In this document: positions 10,899-21,541 of the stretch, piece after piece
Numbering within the stretch: position 1 is the stretch's first letter
How the letters are laid out: every line of letters begins with the position of its first letter
From: Actinobacillus porcitonsillarum
GTDB taxonomy: Bacteria; Pseudomonadota; Gammaproteobacteria; Enterobacterales; Pasteurellaceae
Assembly (NCBI RefSeq): GCF_003101015.1
Contig: NZ_CP029206.1
Location: 1,809,001 to 1,873,000 of the forward strand
Direction of reading: 5' to 3'
Length of the DNA: 64,000 nt
The notes under the pieces: model-generated
What the model saw: only the letters and a program-made list of their open reading frames with translations
The model's database searches: none
Told to the model about the DNA's origin: nothing
Program-made: the position numbers and the translations under genes

Positions 10899-11609
10899 TT
10901 ATTCTGCTGCTAATTCAGCTTCAACGTTAGCACCTTTACCTTCTTTGATTGCAGCTACTGCTGAATCTAAGTAAAGTTGGATTGCACGAGTTGCGTCATC
11001 GTTACCTGGGATGATGTAATTTACGCCATCTGGAGTTGAGTTAGTATCAACGATTGCAAATACAGGAATACCTAAGTTATTTGCTTCTTTGATTGCGATA
11101 TGTTCGTGATCAGCACCGATTACAAAAATTGCATCCGGTAAACCGTTCATATCTTTGATACCGCCTAAGCTTAACTCTAATTTTTCTAACTCACGAGTAC
11201 GCATTAACGCTTCTTTTTTAGTGATTTTGTCAAAAGTACCGTCTTGAGTTTGAGTTTCTAAATCTTTTAAACGTTTGATTGACTGACGAACTGTTTTCCA
11301 GTTTGTTAGCATACCACCTAACCAACGGTGGTTTACGTAGAATTGTTGGCAATCTACTGCTGCTGCTTTAACTGCATCTGACGCTGCACGTTTTGTACCA
11401 ACGAATAATACTTTACCGTTGTTGCTTGAAATACGAGTTAATTCAGCTAACGCTTCGTTGAATAAAGGTAAAGTTTTTTCTAAGTTGATGATATGAACAC
11501 CATTACGAGCACCGAAAATGAATGGTTTCATTTTTGGGTTCCAGTAACGAGTTTGGTGACCATAGTGAACGCCTGCGTTAAGCATATCGCGCATAGAAAC
11601 TTGTGCCAT
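10899..11609 (-). CDS. rpsB: 30S ribosomal protein S2
   Basis: 236 aa, with the S2 signatures [18 protein letters not shown] at the N-terminus and [24 protein letters not shown] near 185. It binds the 30S head-body junction and recruits S1. First gene of rpsB-tsf. The start ATG at 11609 follows AAAGGAAA. A leader of about 180 nt precedes it, consistent with S2 autoregulation known in gammaproteobacteria. Confidence 0.98.
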   Translation of the reverse strand: MAQVSMRDMLNAGVHYGHQTRYWNPKMKPFIFGARNGVHIINLEKTLPLFNEALAELTRISSNNGKVLFVGTKRAASDAVKAAAVDCQQFYVNHRWLGGMLTNWKTVRQSIKRLKDLETQTQDGTFDKITKKEALMRTRELEKLELSLGGIKDMNGLPDAIFVIGADHEHIAIKEANNLGIPVFAIVDTNSTPDGVNYIIPGNDDATRAIQLYLDSAVAAIKEGKGANVEAELAAE

Positions 11610-11793
11610 AAGAATTTTCCTTTAAAGTTGTTTGTCCAGCCACTTATGAAAGACTGAACGGGGTTTAGCCTCCACCTATCCTAGAAAATTAACCGCATAA
11701 GCAGCACCCCAATTCCCAGTTTTATGATAGATGTGTGTTTTAGTGTTAAAAAATAAATACCTTGTTTTTATTGCCGAAAGCTGGAAATAAAAA
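11610..11793 (-). promoter_or_regulatory. rpsB 5' leader, candidate S2 autoregulatory element
   Basis: This is about 180 nt between the predicted start and the rpsB ATG. It holds a GC-richer block (TGCTTATGCGG, GGTGGAGGCTAAACCCC, positions about 11660-11710) that stands out from AT-rich surroundings. S2-mediated feedback through a structured rpsB leader is established in gammaproteobacteria. Assignment here is from position and composition, not from a model match. Confidence 0.45.
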
Positions 11794-11800
11794 CGGCAAG

Positions 11801-11830
11801 ATTATGCCAAAAATTTAAGCAAAAAGCCAA
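11801..11830 (-). promoter_or_regulatory. Predicted sigma-70 promoter of rpsB-tsf
   Basis: Reading the minus strand: -35 TTGGCT (11830-11825), 18-bp spacer, -10 CATAAT (11806-11801). Transcription would start near 11793. Confidence 0.45.
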
Positions 11831-11838
11831 TAAATTTT

Positions 11839-11872
11839 TTGCAAGCGGTTAAATAAATTCAACCGCTTGCAA
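11839..11872. repeat. Inverted pair of uptake signal sequences after the ABC transporter gene
   Basis: Two opposed USS cores (GCAAGCGGTT and AACCGCTTGC) form a 12-bp perfect stem with a 10-base loop, 6 bp after the stop of the gene at 11878. Such USS pairs often double as terminators in Pasteurellaceae. The T-run is poor here. Confidence 0.7.
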
Positions 11873-11877
11873 TCATT

Positions 11878-13656
11878 CTAACATTGGCATTCAATACATT
11901 TAAAATCCCCTAGGGTAATTTGCTTATTATGGAATTGTTGAAGCGTACAACGATGTCCTACACTGATAATAATACTTTCAGGCAAGAGGTGACGAATAGT
12001 ACGGTATAAAATCGCCTCCGTTGGTTCATCAAGTGCCGATGTTGTTTCATCTAAGAAAATCAATTCCGGTTTGGTTAATACAATTCTGACGAAAGCCACA
12101 CGTTGTAATTCCCCCGGTGATAAAGTCGCTTGCCAATCCGTATCGTAATCTAACGCATTAACATATTTTTCCAGACAACAAACTTCCATCGCTTGTTTTA
12201 TTTGCTCATCACTTGCATTTAAGTGTGGGTAACAAATTGCCTCTCGTAGTGTTCCCTGTGGCATATAAGGTCTTTGAGGCAAAAATAGAGGCATTTCTGT
12301 ACAAGCCTGTTCTGCCACGCCAAAGGTTTCAAACGGATAAATACCGGCAAGTGCTTTCAATAATGTCGTTTTTCCTGTTCCGGATGCCCCTTGAATTAAC
12401 AAGGAATCCCCTGCATGCAATTCAATATTGATATTCTTTAATAAAATCTGACCGCTTGCATCTTTCACACCAAAATTATGGAGATAAAATCCTTTTGAGC
12501 AAGGGTAAGGCTGACGAGCCGGAATTTCATCTAACTTATCTAATGTCGTAAAAAAGCCATAAAGACGATTTAAACGAGCCTGATAAAGCGTAAACTCTTC
12601 GTAAAATAATCGGAAAAAAGATAATGCTCGCATTAAACGATTAAATGATTGTACCGTTTGATGCATATCCCCTAACGTTGCTTGTCCGGCAAAAAAACGG
12701 GGAGCTTGTAGCATTAACGGTAAAATCATTGTAATTTGTGTAACCCCAGTATTAAATCCATCTAGCCCCAACATTTTACGCACAATACGCCAACGGTTTT
12801 GAATAATTAAATCAAACTTATCTCGTAAATTCCCTTGCTCTTTTTCCTCCCCTGAATAAAAAGCAATACTTTCTGCATTATCTCTGACACGAATAAGTGA
12901 ATAACGATAATCCCCTTGCAACCTCTCTTTATTGAAATTTAAATTGATAAGAGGACGACCAATCCATACTGATAATACTGTCGCAAGAATAATAAAAATA
13001 TAGATGAAAAAGACAACACCTTTAGGAATATCAACACCAAAGAGACTTAAAATGCCGGATAATCCCCATAAAATGATCGTAAATTCAATGGTAGCAACGA
13101 TTGAATTCAACACGCCTTTAACCATTTCAACCGTACCGGAAATAAATGCAGTCGCATCTTGCTCAATACGTTGATCAATATTATCCGGTAGTTCTTTTTG
13201 GTATTGTAATAAATAGTAGTTCTTATTTTCTAACCAGCGTTCTAACATTTCTGCATTGAGCTTTTCTAACCATCTGATTTCAAAAGTCTGCGTTAAGAAA
13301 TATTTGATGATGGAATGAATAATTTTGACTACAACTAACATTGCATTTATCCCGGCAAAAAACCAGAATGCATCGACTGCTTTATCTTGTAGCGATTTAT
13401 ATAACCCATTGTAGAAAAAGGTATTTAATACACTGATCCTTACTTCTAGAAGAATCAGAAGTAAAAGTAGCCCAATTAACCCCAATGTTTTCACTTTATT
13501 ACTTTTATGCCAACAGGGTTGAACAACTTTCCAAAATTTATAACCTAATTCGGTTCGTTTGAATAAAAATACAAAGCTTGCTAAGCCTAAAATAACCCAA
13601 AAAAACGAGCTAATTAGCCAATAAAAACTGTTGTTGAGTTCCGTTTGCCAATTCAT
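11878..13656 (-). CDS. SbmA/BacA-type ABC transporter fused to an ATPase domain (YddA-like)
   Basis: 592 aa half-transporter. The N-terminal part (residues 1-340) has about six membrane helices of the SbmA/BacA type. The C-terminal nucleotide-binding domain has Walker A GASGTGKTT, signature LSPGELQR and Walker B LIFLDETTSALD. Relatives move peptides, vitamin B12-like compounds or antimicrobial peptides across the inner membrane; the substrate here is unknown. The C-terminus ends in a Cys-containing tail (CIECQC). It is monocistronic, with an imperfect inverted repeat just upstream. Confidence 0.82.
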   Translation of the reverse strand: MNWQTELNNSFYWLISSFFWVILGLASFVFLFKRTELGYKFWKVVQPCWHKSNKVKTLGLIGLLLLLILLEVRISVLNTFFYNGLYKSLQDKAVDAFWFFAGINAMLVVVKIIHSIIKYFLTQTFEIRWLEKLNAEMLERWLENKNYYLLQYQKELPDNIDQRIEQDATAFISGTVEMVKGVLNSIVATIEFTIILWGLSGILSLFGVDIPKGVVFFIYIFIILATVLSVWIGRPLINLNFNKERLQGDYRYSLIRVRDNAESIAFYSGEEKEQGNLRDKFDLIIQNRWRIVRKMLGLDGFNTGVTQITMILPLMLQAPRFFAGQATLGDMHQTVQSFNRLMRALSFFRLFYEEFTLYQARLNRLYGFFTTLDKLDEIPARQPYPCSKGFYLHNFGVKDASGQILLKNINIELHAGDSLLIQGASGTGKTTLLKALAGIYPFETFGVAEQACTEMPLFLPQRPYMPQGTLREAICYPHLNASDEQIKQAMEVCCLEKYVNALDYDTDWQATLSPGELQRVAFVRIVLTKPELIFLDETTSALDEPTEAILYRTIRHLLPESIIISVGHRCTLQQFHNKQITLGDFKCIECQC

Positions 13657-13678
13657 TGAAAATCCTAAATATAAAAAA

Positions 13679-13713
13679 CGGTTGGAATTGAGAATAATTC
13701 ACAACTCCAACCG
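13679..13713. repeat. Imperfect inverted repeat upstream of the ABC transporter gene
   Basis: A 12-bp arm (CGGTTGGAATTG) pairs with CAACTCCAACCG at one mismatch, with 11 bases between. It sits 23 bp before the start codon at 13656 and could be an operator or a 5'-UTR hairpin. Confidence 0.5.
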
Positions 13714-13812
13714 TGCGTATTTTAAAGACTTTACTTATATTGTCAATTCACTGAATTTACTGTTGCCAAAATATTGTTTTGCTACTATGCCGTAAAATAA
13801 GTAGCAATAAAG

Positions 13813-13843
13813 AAGACCGAGTCTTTCAATAAAACTCGGTCTT
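13813..13843 (-). terminator. Terminator after ftsH
   Basis: A 10-bp perfect stem (AAGACCGAGT/ACTCGGTCTT) has an 11-base loop. It lies 19 bp beyond the ftsH stop. The T-run is interrupted on the minus strand. Confidence 0.7.
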
Positions 13844-13861
13844 TTGTATATTTACAATACG

Positions 13862-15790
13862 TTATTTGTCCGCAACTTCACCATCTATTTTAGGTTCTTC
13901 CAAATCAGATTTAACAGGCTCTTCATTGCTAGTATTTGAAGAATTTGGCGTGTTGGCACCATTTTCAGGTTTATCATTCCAACCTGAAGGTTCACCTACT
14001 GGGCGCCGAGCCATTAAATCATCAATTTGTTTACGATCTAAAGTTTCATATTTCAATAATGCATCTTTCATCGCATGTAAAATATCCATATTATCTTCGA
14101 GCGTTTGTTTGGCTCGTTGATAGTTACGGTCGATAATTTTACGCATTTCAATATCAATCAATTTCTGTGATTCTTCTGAAACACCTTTGATTGCGCCCAT
14201 TCCATCTTCATTTTGATAGAAGATTGGACCGAGTTCTTTAGAAAAGCCCCATTGTGTTACCATCGCTCGTGCAATTTGAGTCGCACGATGAATGTCAGAA
14301 GACGCACCGGTTGTAATTTTATCTTCACCAAAAATCAAACCTTCTGCAATACGTCCTGCAAATAAGGTTGAAAGTTGGCTTTCTAATTTAGTGAAAGTTT
14401 CACTTACACGGTCGCCTTCCGGTAAGAACTGAGCAAAACCAAGTGCTTGACCACGAGGGACAATAGTTACTTTGTTTAGCGGATCATGCTCCGGCATTAA
14501 ATAGCCCACGATAACGTGCCCAGCCTCGTGATATGCCGTATTGATGATCTCTTTTTCAGTCATCGTATTAGAACGGCGTTCTGGCCCCATATTGATTTTA
14601 TCTCGAGCTTGCTCAAAATCTTCCATCGTCACGACACGTTTATTCTTACGTGCGGCGAATAATGCGGCTTCATTAACGAGGTTCGCTAATTGTGCCCCTG
14701 AATATCCTGGGGTACCACGAGCAATTTGCATCGCATCAACATCATCTGCAAGCGGTACTTTTTTCAAGTGAACTTGCAAGATCTGCTCACGGCCTTTTAC
14801 ATTCGGTAAATCGACTGTAACTTGGCGGTCAAAACGCCCTGGACGTGTTAAAGCATCATCAAGTACATCAGCACGGTTCGTTGCCGCAATGATAATAACA
14901 CCTTCGGAACCTTCAAAACCGTCCATTTCAACTAACATTTGGTTTAATGTCTGTTCACGTTCATCGTGCCCACCACTAAATCCTGCACCACCACGTTTGC
15001 GACCAACCGCATCGATTTCATCAATAAAGATAATACAAGGCGCATTTTTCTTTGCTTGTTCAAAAAGATCCCGTACACGTGAAGCACCGACCCCGACAAA
15101 CATTTCAACAAAGTCAGAACCAGCCATTGTAAAGAATGGCACTTTTGCTTCGCCGGCAATCGCTTTAGCTAAAAGTGTTTTACCAGTTCCCGGAGGTCCA
15201 ACCATTAAAATACCTTTAGGAATACGACCACCTAATTTCTGGAATTTACTTGGATCACGTAAGAAATCGACAACTTCGCCAACTTCTTCTTTCGCTTCAT
15301 CACAACCTGCGACATCAGCAAAAGTGGTTTTAACCTGATCTGCTGTCAACATTTTAGCCTTGCTTTTACCAAAGCTAAAGGCGCCACGACCACCGCCACC
15401 TTGCATTTGGCGCATATAAAAAGCATAGAAGCCGATAAGCAATAACATCGGGAACCAAGAAATCAAGATTTGTGTTAACAAACCACGGCGTTCTTCCGGT
15501 TGTCCTGTTACAGTTGCGTTCGTTTTTGCCAAATCCGCCATTAAGTATTCATCATACATTGGCATCACGGTTTTATATTGCGAACCATCATTTTTGGTCA
15601 CACTAATAACATCTTCATTACGCTTAAAATCCACCTCTTTTAACGTATTTGATTTAATATCATTTAAAAAAGTTGAATACGCAACAGTGTTTGAGCTGCT
15701 TCCAAAGTTTGAATTAAATCCTTCAAATGCGGTAACCATCACAACAGCAACCACGACCCAAAGGACGATGTTTTTAACAAAATCGTTCAA
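13862..15790 (-). CDS. ftsH: ATP-dependent zinc metalloprotease FtsH
   Basis: 642 aa. Two membrane helices (about 5-23 and 104-124) flank a periplasmic loop. The AAA+ domain has Walker A GPPGTGKT (198-205) and Walker B IIFIDEID (253-260). The zinc protease motif HEAGH is at 421-425. The acidic Asn/Ser-rich C-terminal tail is typical. FtsH degrades LpxC, sigma-32 and misassembled membrane proteins. It follows rlmE by 34 bp in the conserved rlmE-ftsH order. Confidence 0.98.
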   Translation of the reverse strand: MNDFVKNIVLWVVVAVVMVTAFEGFNSNFGSSSNTVAYSTFLNDIKSNTLKEVDFKRNEDVISVTKNDGSQYKTVMPMYDEYLMADLAKTNATVTGQPEERRGLLTQILISWFPMLLLIGFYAFYMRQMQGGGGRGAFSFGKSKAKMLTADQVKTTFADVAGCDEAKEEVGEVVDFLRDPSKFQKLGGRIPKGILMVGPPGTGKTLLAKAIAGEAKVPFFTMAGSDFVEMFVGVGASRVRDLFEQAKKNAPCIIFIDEIDAVGRKRGGAGFSGGHDEREQTLNQMLVEMDGFEGSEGVIIIAATNRADVLDDALTRPGRFDRQVTVDLPNVKGREQILQVHLKKVPLADDVDAMQIARGTPGYSGAQLANLVNEAALFAARKNKRVVTMEDFEQARDKINMGPERRSNTMTEKEIINTAYHEAGHVIVGYLMPEHDPLNKVTIVPRGQALGFAQFLPEGDRVSETFTKLESQLSTLFAGRIAEGLIFGEDKITTGASSDIHRATQIARAMVTQWGFSKELGPIFYQNEDGMGAIKGVSEESQKLIDIEMRKIIDRNYQRAKQTLEDNMDILHAMKDALLKYETLDRKQIDDLMARRPVGEPSGWNDKPENGANTPNSSNTSNEEPVKSDLEEPKIDGEVADK

Positions 15791-15824
15791 GATTTAGTCC
15801 CCTATGTTATAAAAAAACTGGTTA

Positions 15825-16451
15825 TTATCCTTTATACCCTGTCGCAACAATATAAACTTCACGAGAGCGATCTCGTGATGCTTCCGGTTTACGCACTTTT
15901 ACCGTCGTAAACATTACTCGGATATCTCTTAAATATTCATCAAAACCTTCGCCTTGGAAAACTTTGACCACAAAACTGCCTTTTGGTGCCAATACTTGAC
16001 GACACATATCTAAAGCCAATTCAACCAAATACATTGCTCGAGGAATATCAACAGATGGCGTTCCGCTAAAATTTGGCGCCATATCAGACATCACAACGTC
16101 CACCATATCATCGCCAACGCGCTCTAATAATGCATTTAAAACGCTTTCCTCACGAAAGTCCCCTTGTAGAAAATCAACGCCTACAATTGGGTTCATATCC
16201 AAAATATCACAAGCAATAATACGCCCTTTGCTTCCAATCTGCGTAACCGCATATTGCGACCAACCACCAGGCGCGGCCCCAAGATCTACCACTGTCATCC
16301 CCGGTTTAAATAAACGATCCGTTTGTTGGATTTCATCTAATTTAAAATATGCTCGTGAACGCAACTTCTGCTTATGTGCTTTTTGAACAAACTGATCTTT
16401 AAAATGTTCTGCCAACCAACGAGACGAGCTGGCACTCCGTTTTCTACCCAT
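15825..16451 (-). CDS. rlmE: 23S rRNA (uridine-2'-O)-methyltransferase RlmE
   Basis: 208 aa FtsJ/RrmJ family. The SAM motif [13 protein letters not shown] is near residue 55. The catalytic K-D-K-E set is in place by eye: Lys in RAYFKLDE, Asp in VMSDMAP, Lys in GSFVVKVF and Glu in RSREVY. It methylates U2552 of 23S rRNA late in 50S assembly. It heads rlmE-ftsH and is divergent from guaB. Confidence 0.96.
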   Translation of the reverse strand: MGRKRSASSSRWLAEHFKDQFVQKAHKQKLRSRAYFKLDEIQQTDRLFKPGMTVVDLGAAPGGWSQYAVTQIGSKGRIIACDILDMNPIVGVDFLQGDFREESVLNALLERVGDDMVDVVMSDMAPNFSGTPSVDIPRAMYLVELALDMCRQVLAPKGSFVVKVFQGEGFDEYLRDIRVMFTTVKVRKPEASRDRSREVYIVATGYKG

Positions 16452-16583
16452 TTTCTCTCAAAAATATTTAACAATTACAACTGAATTTATTAGTTTACCA
16501 TAATAAGGGCAAATTATCGCTATTCAAGTCAATTCATTAGATTTTTGTGATAGTTTTTTCCATGCTGATAATTTTTATCCAAC

Positions 16584-16599
16584 ATGCAAACGATTGCTT
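16584..16599 (+). promoter_or_regulatory. Candidate PurR operator upstream of guaB
   Basis: ATGCAAACGATTGCTT matches the E. coli PurR consensus ACGCAAACGTTTGCGT at 13 of 16 positions, including the central CAAACG. It lies 8 bp upstream of the guaB -35 element. PurR control of guaBA is established in E. coli. Confidence 0.6.
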
Positions 16600-16607
16600 G
16601 AATTTAT

Positions 16608-16636
16608 TTTACAACAATAAAAAATACCTGTATAAT
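16608..16636 (+). promoter_or_regulatory. Sigma-70 promoter of guaB with GC-rich discriminator
   Basis: TTTACA (16608-16613), 17-bp spacer, TATAAT (16631-16636), then TCGCCCGC before the likely start near 16643. A GC-rich discriminator next to a strong -10 is typical of promoters under growth-rate and ppGpp control. Confidence 0.8.
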
Positions 16637-16673
16637 TCGCCCGCAATAATTTCTATACACATTTTATATTTGA

Positions 16674-18152
<1,479 letters not shown>

Positions 18153-18169
18153 TCTTTCAACGGACTTGT

Positions 18170-18200
18170 AAGGTGGGCTTACTAGCCCGCCTTTTCTAGT
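18170..18200 (+). terminator. Terminator after guaB
   Basis: A 9-bp stem (AAGGTGGGC/GCCCGCCTT, one G-T pair) is followed by TTTTCTAGTTTTTT. It would uncouple guaB from the downstream genes. Confidence 0.8.
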
Positions 18201-18250
18201 TTTTTATTATTTGCAAAATTTTCTGAAAATTTAACCGCTTGAAATCTAAT

Positions 18251-19135
18251 ATGGACATTAAACTTTTTGAACACAAAGAAGTCCGTTCCGTTTGGGACGA
18301 AGTGCAAGAAAAATGGTATTTTTCGATTATTGATGTCATCGAAGTTTTGACGGAAAGCCCTAATCCAAGAAAATACTGGAGTGTCTTGAAAACAAGGCTT
18401 AAGAAGGAAGGAAGTCAGTTGGCTACAAATTGTAGTCAACTGAAATTGAAAGCTGCCGATGGTAAATTTTATAAAAGCGATGTAGCCGATGTACCGCAAC
18501 TGCTACGCTTAATTCAATCCATTCCATCCCCGAAAGCTGAGCCATTTAAACTTTGGTTAGCACAGGTGGGAAGTGAGCGTTTAGATGAATTGCAAGATCC
18601 AGAGCTTACCATCAACCGAGCAATGCAGGATTACTTGCGATTAGGCTATTCGGAAAATTGGATTAACCAGCGTTTAAAAAGTATTGAAATCCGTAAGGAA
18701 CTGACGGACGAATAGAAACGTGTCGGCGTGAAAGAAGGACAGCAATTTGCCGTTTTAACCGATATTATCACTAAAGCGTGGAGCGGAAAAACTACCAAAG
18801 AATATAAGCAATTCAAAGGGTTAAAGAAAGAAAACTTACGCGATAATATGACGAATACCGAGCTCATTCTCAATATGTTAGCCGAAGCCTCGGCCAAAGA
18901 TATTTCGCAAGCAGTAAACCCTGAAACCTTTGAAGAAAATCAAAAAGTCGCCGAACAAGGCAGCAATGTTGCTAAAGTGGCTTTACAAGAGTTAGAAAGC
19001 AAAACGGGCAAAAAAGTCGTGAGCGATTTATCGGCGAAGAAAATATTTTCCCCGCACGGCAAGCCGTACGGGGTTACGCATAGTTTAGCTCCGCTGGAGC
19101 TGGGAGTTACAAATGAACAAAGAGCTACGGAGTAG
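18251..19135 (+). pseudogene. Bro-N family phage antirepressor-like gene, interrupted by an in-frame TAG
   Basis: Two open stretches in one frame, before and after a TAG at 18713-18715, read as a single Bro-N protein: FEHKEVRSVWDEVQEKWYFS ... EIRKELTDE, stop, then KRVGVKEGQQFAVLTDIITKAW. The stop sits where Trp (TGG) would fit, so one G-to-A change explains it. From about 19050 the frame runs into a hairpin-repeat cluster, so the C-terminus (HGKPYGVTH...) is also unlikely to be original. Bro-N proteins are phage or plasmid DNA-binding antirepressors. The first in-frame start at 18239 is a TTG; ATG at 18251 is preferred. A separately translated C-terminal piece is possible but has no good start site. 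Confidence 0.8.
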
Positions 19136-19170
19136 CTCAATTATGCTTAACCTAGGGCGTAAGCCCTAGG
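19050..19170. repeat. Cluster of four REP-like hairpins at the end of the Bro-N gene
   Basis: There are four near-perfect palindromes in 121 bp. 19050-19073 has CCCCG and ACGGC arms around AA. 19087-19101 is AGCTCC-GCT-GGAGCT. 19122-19138 is GAGCTAC-GGA-GTAGCTC. 19151-19170 is CCTAGGGC-GTAA-GCCCTAGG. The arrangement resembles short intergenic hairpin arrays associated with REP/RAYT (IS200-like) systems; no transposase gene is nearby. The 3' part of the Bro-N frame runs through the first three hairpins. Confidence 0.65.
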
Positions 19171-19195
19171 AAAAAAGCCATTAAAGGAACATTTT

Positions 19196-19729
19196 ATGAC
19201 AAAAATTGCAGACCTTGAATTTGTACAAAATCTTACTTGGTCAAAAGTTATTGGTTATTCTGCTATAATTGCAACAACATTAGTATCAATGACTTGGACT
19301 GTTAGTACACGTGTAATTGATAGTCGATTAGTAAGTATAGAAAAAGAAAATGAAACTCTAATTGCTCAAAATGAATCGTTAAAAAATCAACTAGCAAAAG
19401 TTTCTAATAATACAGTTGCTAATGCGAATAAAACGGAAAGCGTAACTCCGGAAAAACAAGAAGCTAATGATGAGTTTGAAGGGGAAGCAGCAATTAATAC
19501 CTCTATAAGAATTAAAGAATTAGATTTTATTTTTTCTGCTTCTGGTATTTATACAGAAACAGTATATTTCGTATTCACCACACCAAATGGTGAAGTAGCA
19601 GCAGATAAACCATTAAAAATAGGAAATAGCTTTGAGTTTGAATACAGTTCTAAAAAATATAAGTTTATTTTAATGGGAACTGATACAAGCAAAAAAACTT
19701 TTTTATATTTAATTAAACCAATTAAATAA
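19196..19729 (+). CDS. Hypothetical single-pass membrane protein in the guaB-guaA insertion
   Basis: 177 aa, not recognised. Visible features: a short cytoplasmic N-terminus, one membrane helix (about 18-38, SAIIATTLVSMTW), a heptad-rich coiled-coil stretch (about 44-70), a low-complexity acidic linker (75-98), and a C-terminal beta-rich domain (about 100-177) likely outside the inner membrane. The ATG at 19196 follows AAAGGAAC. It is AT-rich and has no partner gene. It lies between the hairpin cluster and guaA, 16 bp before guaA, so it may share a transcript with guaA. Confidence 0.7.
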   Translation: MTKIADLEFVQNLTWSKVIGYSAIIATTLVSMTWTVSTRVIDSRLVSIEKENETLIAQNESLKNQLAKVSNNTVANANKTESVTPEKQEANDEFEGEAAINTSIRIKELDFIFSASGIYTETVYFVFTTPNGEVAADKPLKIGNSFEFEYSSKKYKFILMGTDTSKKTFLYLIKPIK

Positions 19730-19745
19730 TCAATAGAGAAACAAA

Positions 19746-21317
19746 ATGACAAACATCCACAACCATAAAATCTTAATCCTTGACTTTGGTTCACAATATA
19801 CCCAACTGATCGCACGTCGTGTGCGTGAAATCGGGGTTTACTGTGAGCTTTGGGCTTGGGACGTGACGGAAGAACAGATCCGTGAATTTAACCCAACGGG
19901 GATTATTCTTTCGGGCGGTCCTGAAAGTACCACCGAAGAAAACAGCCCACGTGCACCTGAATATGTGTTTAACGCTGGCGTGCCGGTGCTTGGCATTTGC
20001 TACGGTATGCAAACGATGGCAATGCAGTTAGGCGGTTTAACGGAAACTTCGGATCACCGTGAATTTGGCTATGCGTCTGTTGAGTTAAAAGCAACTGACC
20101 GCTTATTTGCAAAATTAAATGATGATCTCACCGCTTCTCAACCAAAATTAGACGTTTGGATGAGCCACGGCGATAAAGTAACGCAATTACCACCGCACTT
20201 TAACGTCACTGGCGTCACCCCAACTTGCCCGATTGCGGCAATGTCGGACGAAAGTCGCCATTTCTATGGCGTGCAATTCCACCCGGAAGTTACCCATACG
20301 AAAAGCGGTTTAGCCTTATTAACCAACTTCGTAGTAAACATCTGTGGCTGTGAAACCAAATGGACAGCAGAAAACATCATTGAAGATGCCGTGGCTCGCA
20401 TTAAAGCCCAAGTTGGTGATGATGAAGTCATTTTAGGCTTATCAGGCGGCGTTGATTCATCTGTTACCGCACTACTTTTACACCGTGCAATCGGCAAAAA
20501 CTTGCACTGCGTATTCGTAGATAACGGCTTATTACGCTTAAACGAAGGCGATCAAGTGATGGAAATGTTCGGCGATAAATTCGGCTTGAACATTATTCGT
20601 GTAAACGCCGAAGATCGTTTCTTAGACGCACTCAAAGGCATTGATGAACCTGAAGCGAAGCGCAAAACCATTGGTAAAGTATTCGTTGATGTGTTTGATG
20701 ACGAATCTAAAAAGCTGACTTCAGTGAAATGGTTAGCACAAGGCACGATTTACCCAGATGTAATCGAATCCGCCGCCAGCAAAACAGGCAAAGCACACGT
20801 GATCAAATCACACCACAACGTAGGCGGCTTGCCGGATTATATGAAATTAGGCTTAGTTGAACCATTGCGTGAATTATTCAAAGACGAAGTGCGTAAAATC
20901 GGCTTAGCATTAGGCTTACCGGCAGAAATGCTCAACCGCCACCCATTCCCAGGCCCAGGCTTAGGCGTGCGTGTGTTAGGCGAAATCAAAAAAGAATACT
21001 GCGATTTAGTCCGCCGTGCTGATGCGATCTTTATGGAAGAACTCCACGCCTCAGGCTGGTACTACAAAGTCAGCCAAGCCTTTACTGTATTCCTACCAGT
21101 CAAATCTGTGGGCGTAATGGGCGATGGGCGTAAATATGATTGGGTGGTTTCATTGCGTGCAGTGGAAACTATCGACTTTATGACCGCACATTGGGCACAC
21201 TTACCATACGATTTACTCGGCAAAATCTCAAATCGTATTATCAACGAAGTGAATGGTATTTCCCGTGTAGTGTATGATGTTTCAGGTAAACCACCTGCAA
21301 CAATTGAATGGGAATAA
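19746..21317 (+). CDS. guaA: GMP synthase (glutamine-hydrolysing)
   Basis: 523 aa. The N-terminal class I glutamine amidotransferase has nucleophile Cys85 in GICYGMQ and a His/Glu pair in [10 protein letters not shown]. The ATP pyrophosphatase domain has the PP-loop LSGGVDSS near 230. The C-terminal dimerisation domain ends in PPATIEWE. It converts XMP to GMP. It normally follows guaB directly; here about 1.6 kb of foreign DNA intervenes. The 3' end of guaA is a known integration target for genomic islands in gammaproteobacteria. Confidence 0.98.
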   Translation: MTNIHNHKILILDFGSQYTQLIARRVREIGVYCELWAWDVTEEQIREFNPTGIILSGGPESTTEENSPRAPEYVFNAGVPVLGICYGMQTMAMQLGGLTETSDHREFGYASVELKATDRLFAKLNDDLTASQPKLDVWMSHGDKVTQLPPHFNVTGVTPTCPIAAMSDESRHFYGVQFHPEVTHTKSGLALLTNFVVNICGCETKWTAENIIEDAVARIKAQVGDDEVILGLSGGVDSSVTALLLHRAIGKNLHCVFVDNGLLRLNEGDQVMEMFGDKFGLNIIRVNAEDRFLDALKGIDEPEAKRKTIGKVFVDVFDDESKKLTSVKWLAQGTIYPDVIESAASKTGKAHVIKSHHNVGGLPDYMKLGLVEPLRELFKDEVRKIGLALGLPAEMLNRHPFPGPGLGVRVLGEIKKEYCDLVRRADAIFMEELHASGWYYKVSQAFTVFLPVKSVGVMGDGRKYDWVVSLRAVETIDFMTAHWAHLPYDLLGKISNRIINEVNGISRVVYDVSGKPPATIEWE

Positions 21318-21361
21318 AATTTCTGCTTTTCATCCCTTTTCAATTCATTTCAAAATCAACC

Positions 21362-21387
21362 AAAAGCCTTGTGAAAACAAGGCTTTT
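21362..21387 (+). terminator. Terminator after guaA
   Basis: A perfect 11-bp stem (AAAAGCCTTGT/ACAAGGCTTTT) with a GAAA loop and short T-run, 45 bp beyond the stop. Confidence 0.85.
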
Positions 21388-21431
21388 CTATTTCATACAA
21401 TTTCATTGCTTTTCACGTTAGTTTATTTTTC

Positions 21432-21451
21432 TGACGGTATTTTTGACGGTA
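21432..21451 (+). repeat. Direct repeat TGACGGTA downstream of guaA
   Basis: Two copies of TGACGGTA (21432-21439 and 21444-21451) lie 12 bp apart between the guaA and porin terminators. Similar short iterons occur next to tyrosine integrase genes, so this may be a relic of integration at guaA. No integrase is present. Confidence 0.35.
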
Positions 21452-21483
21452 AAATTCCAATCTTTCGAATAAATATTTAACAT

Positions 21484-21516
21484 AAAAAAATCCCTCAATC
21501 ATTTCTGACTGAGGGA
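21484..21516 (-). terminator. Terminator after the porin gene
   Basis: An 11-bp stem (TCCCTCAGTCA/TGATTGAGGGA, one G-T pair) with a GAAA loop, followed on the minus strand by seven Ts. Confidence 0.92.
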
Positions 21517-21541
21517 CTTTTAAACAAATTATATTACTGGA

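Noticed and set aside
14889..15338. 149-codon plus-strand frame inside ftsH
   Set aside because: Antisense shadow of the conserved AAA+ domain; Ser/Pro/Thr-rich composition typical of such shadows.
18713..18715. TAG in the Bro-N gene as a recoded pyrrolysine or readthrough codon
   Set aside because: No supporting element is visible, and a single TGG-to-TAG change at a likely Trp position is the simpler explanation.
19050..19170. CRISPR array
   Set aside because: The palindromes differ from each other and are not regularly spaced identical repeats with unique spacers.
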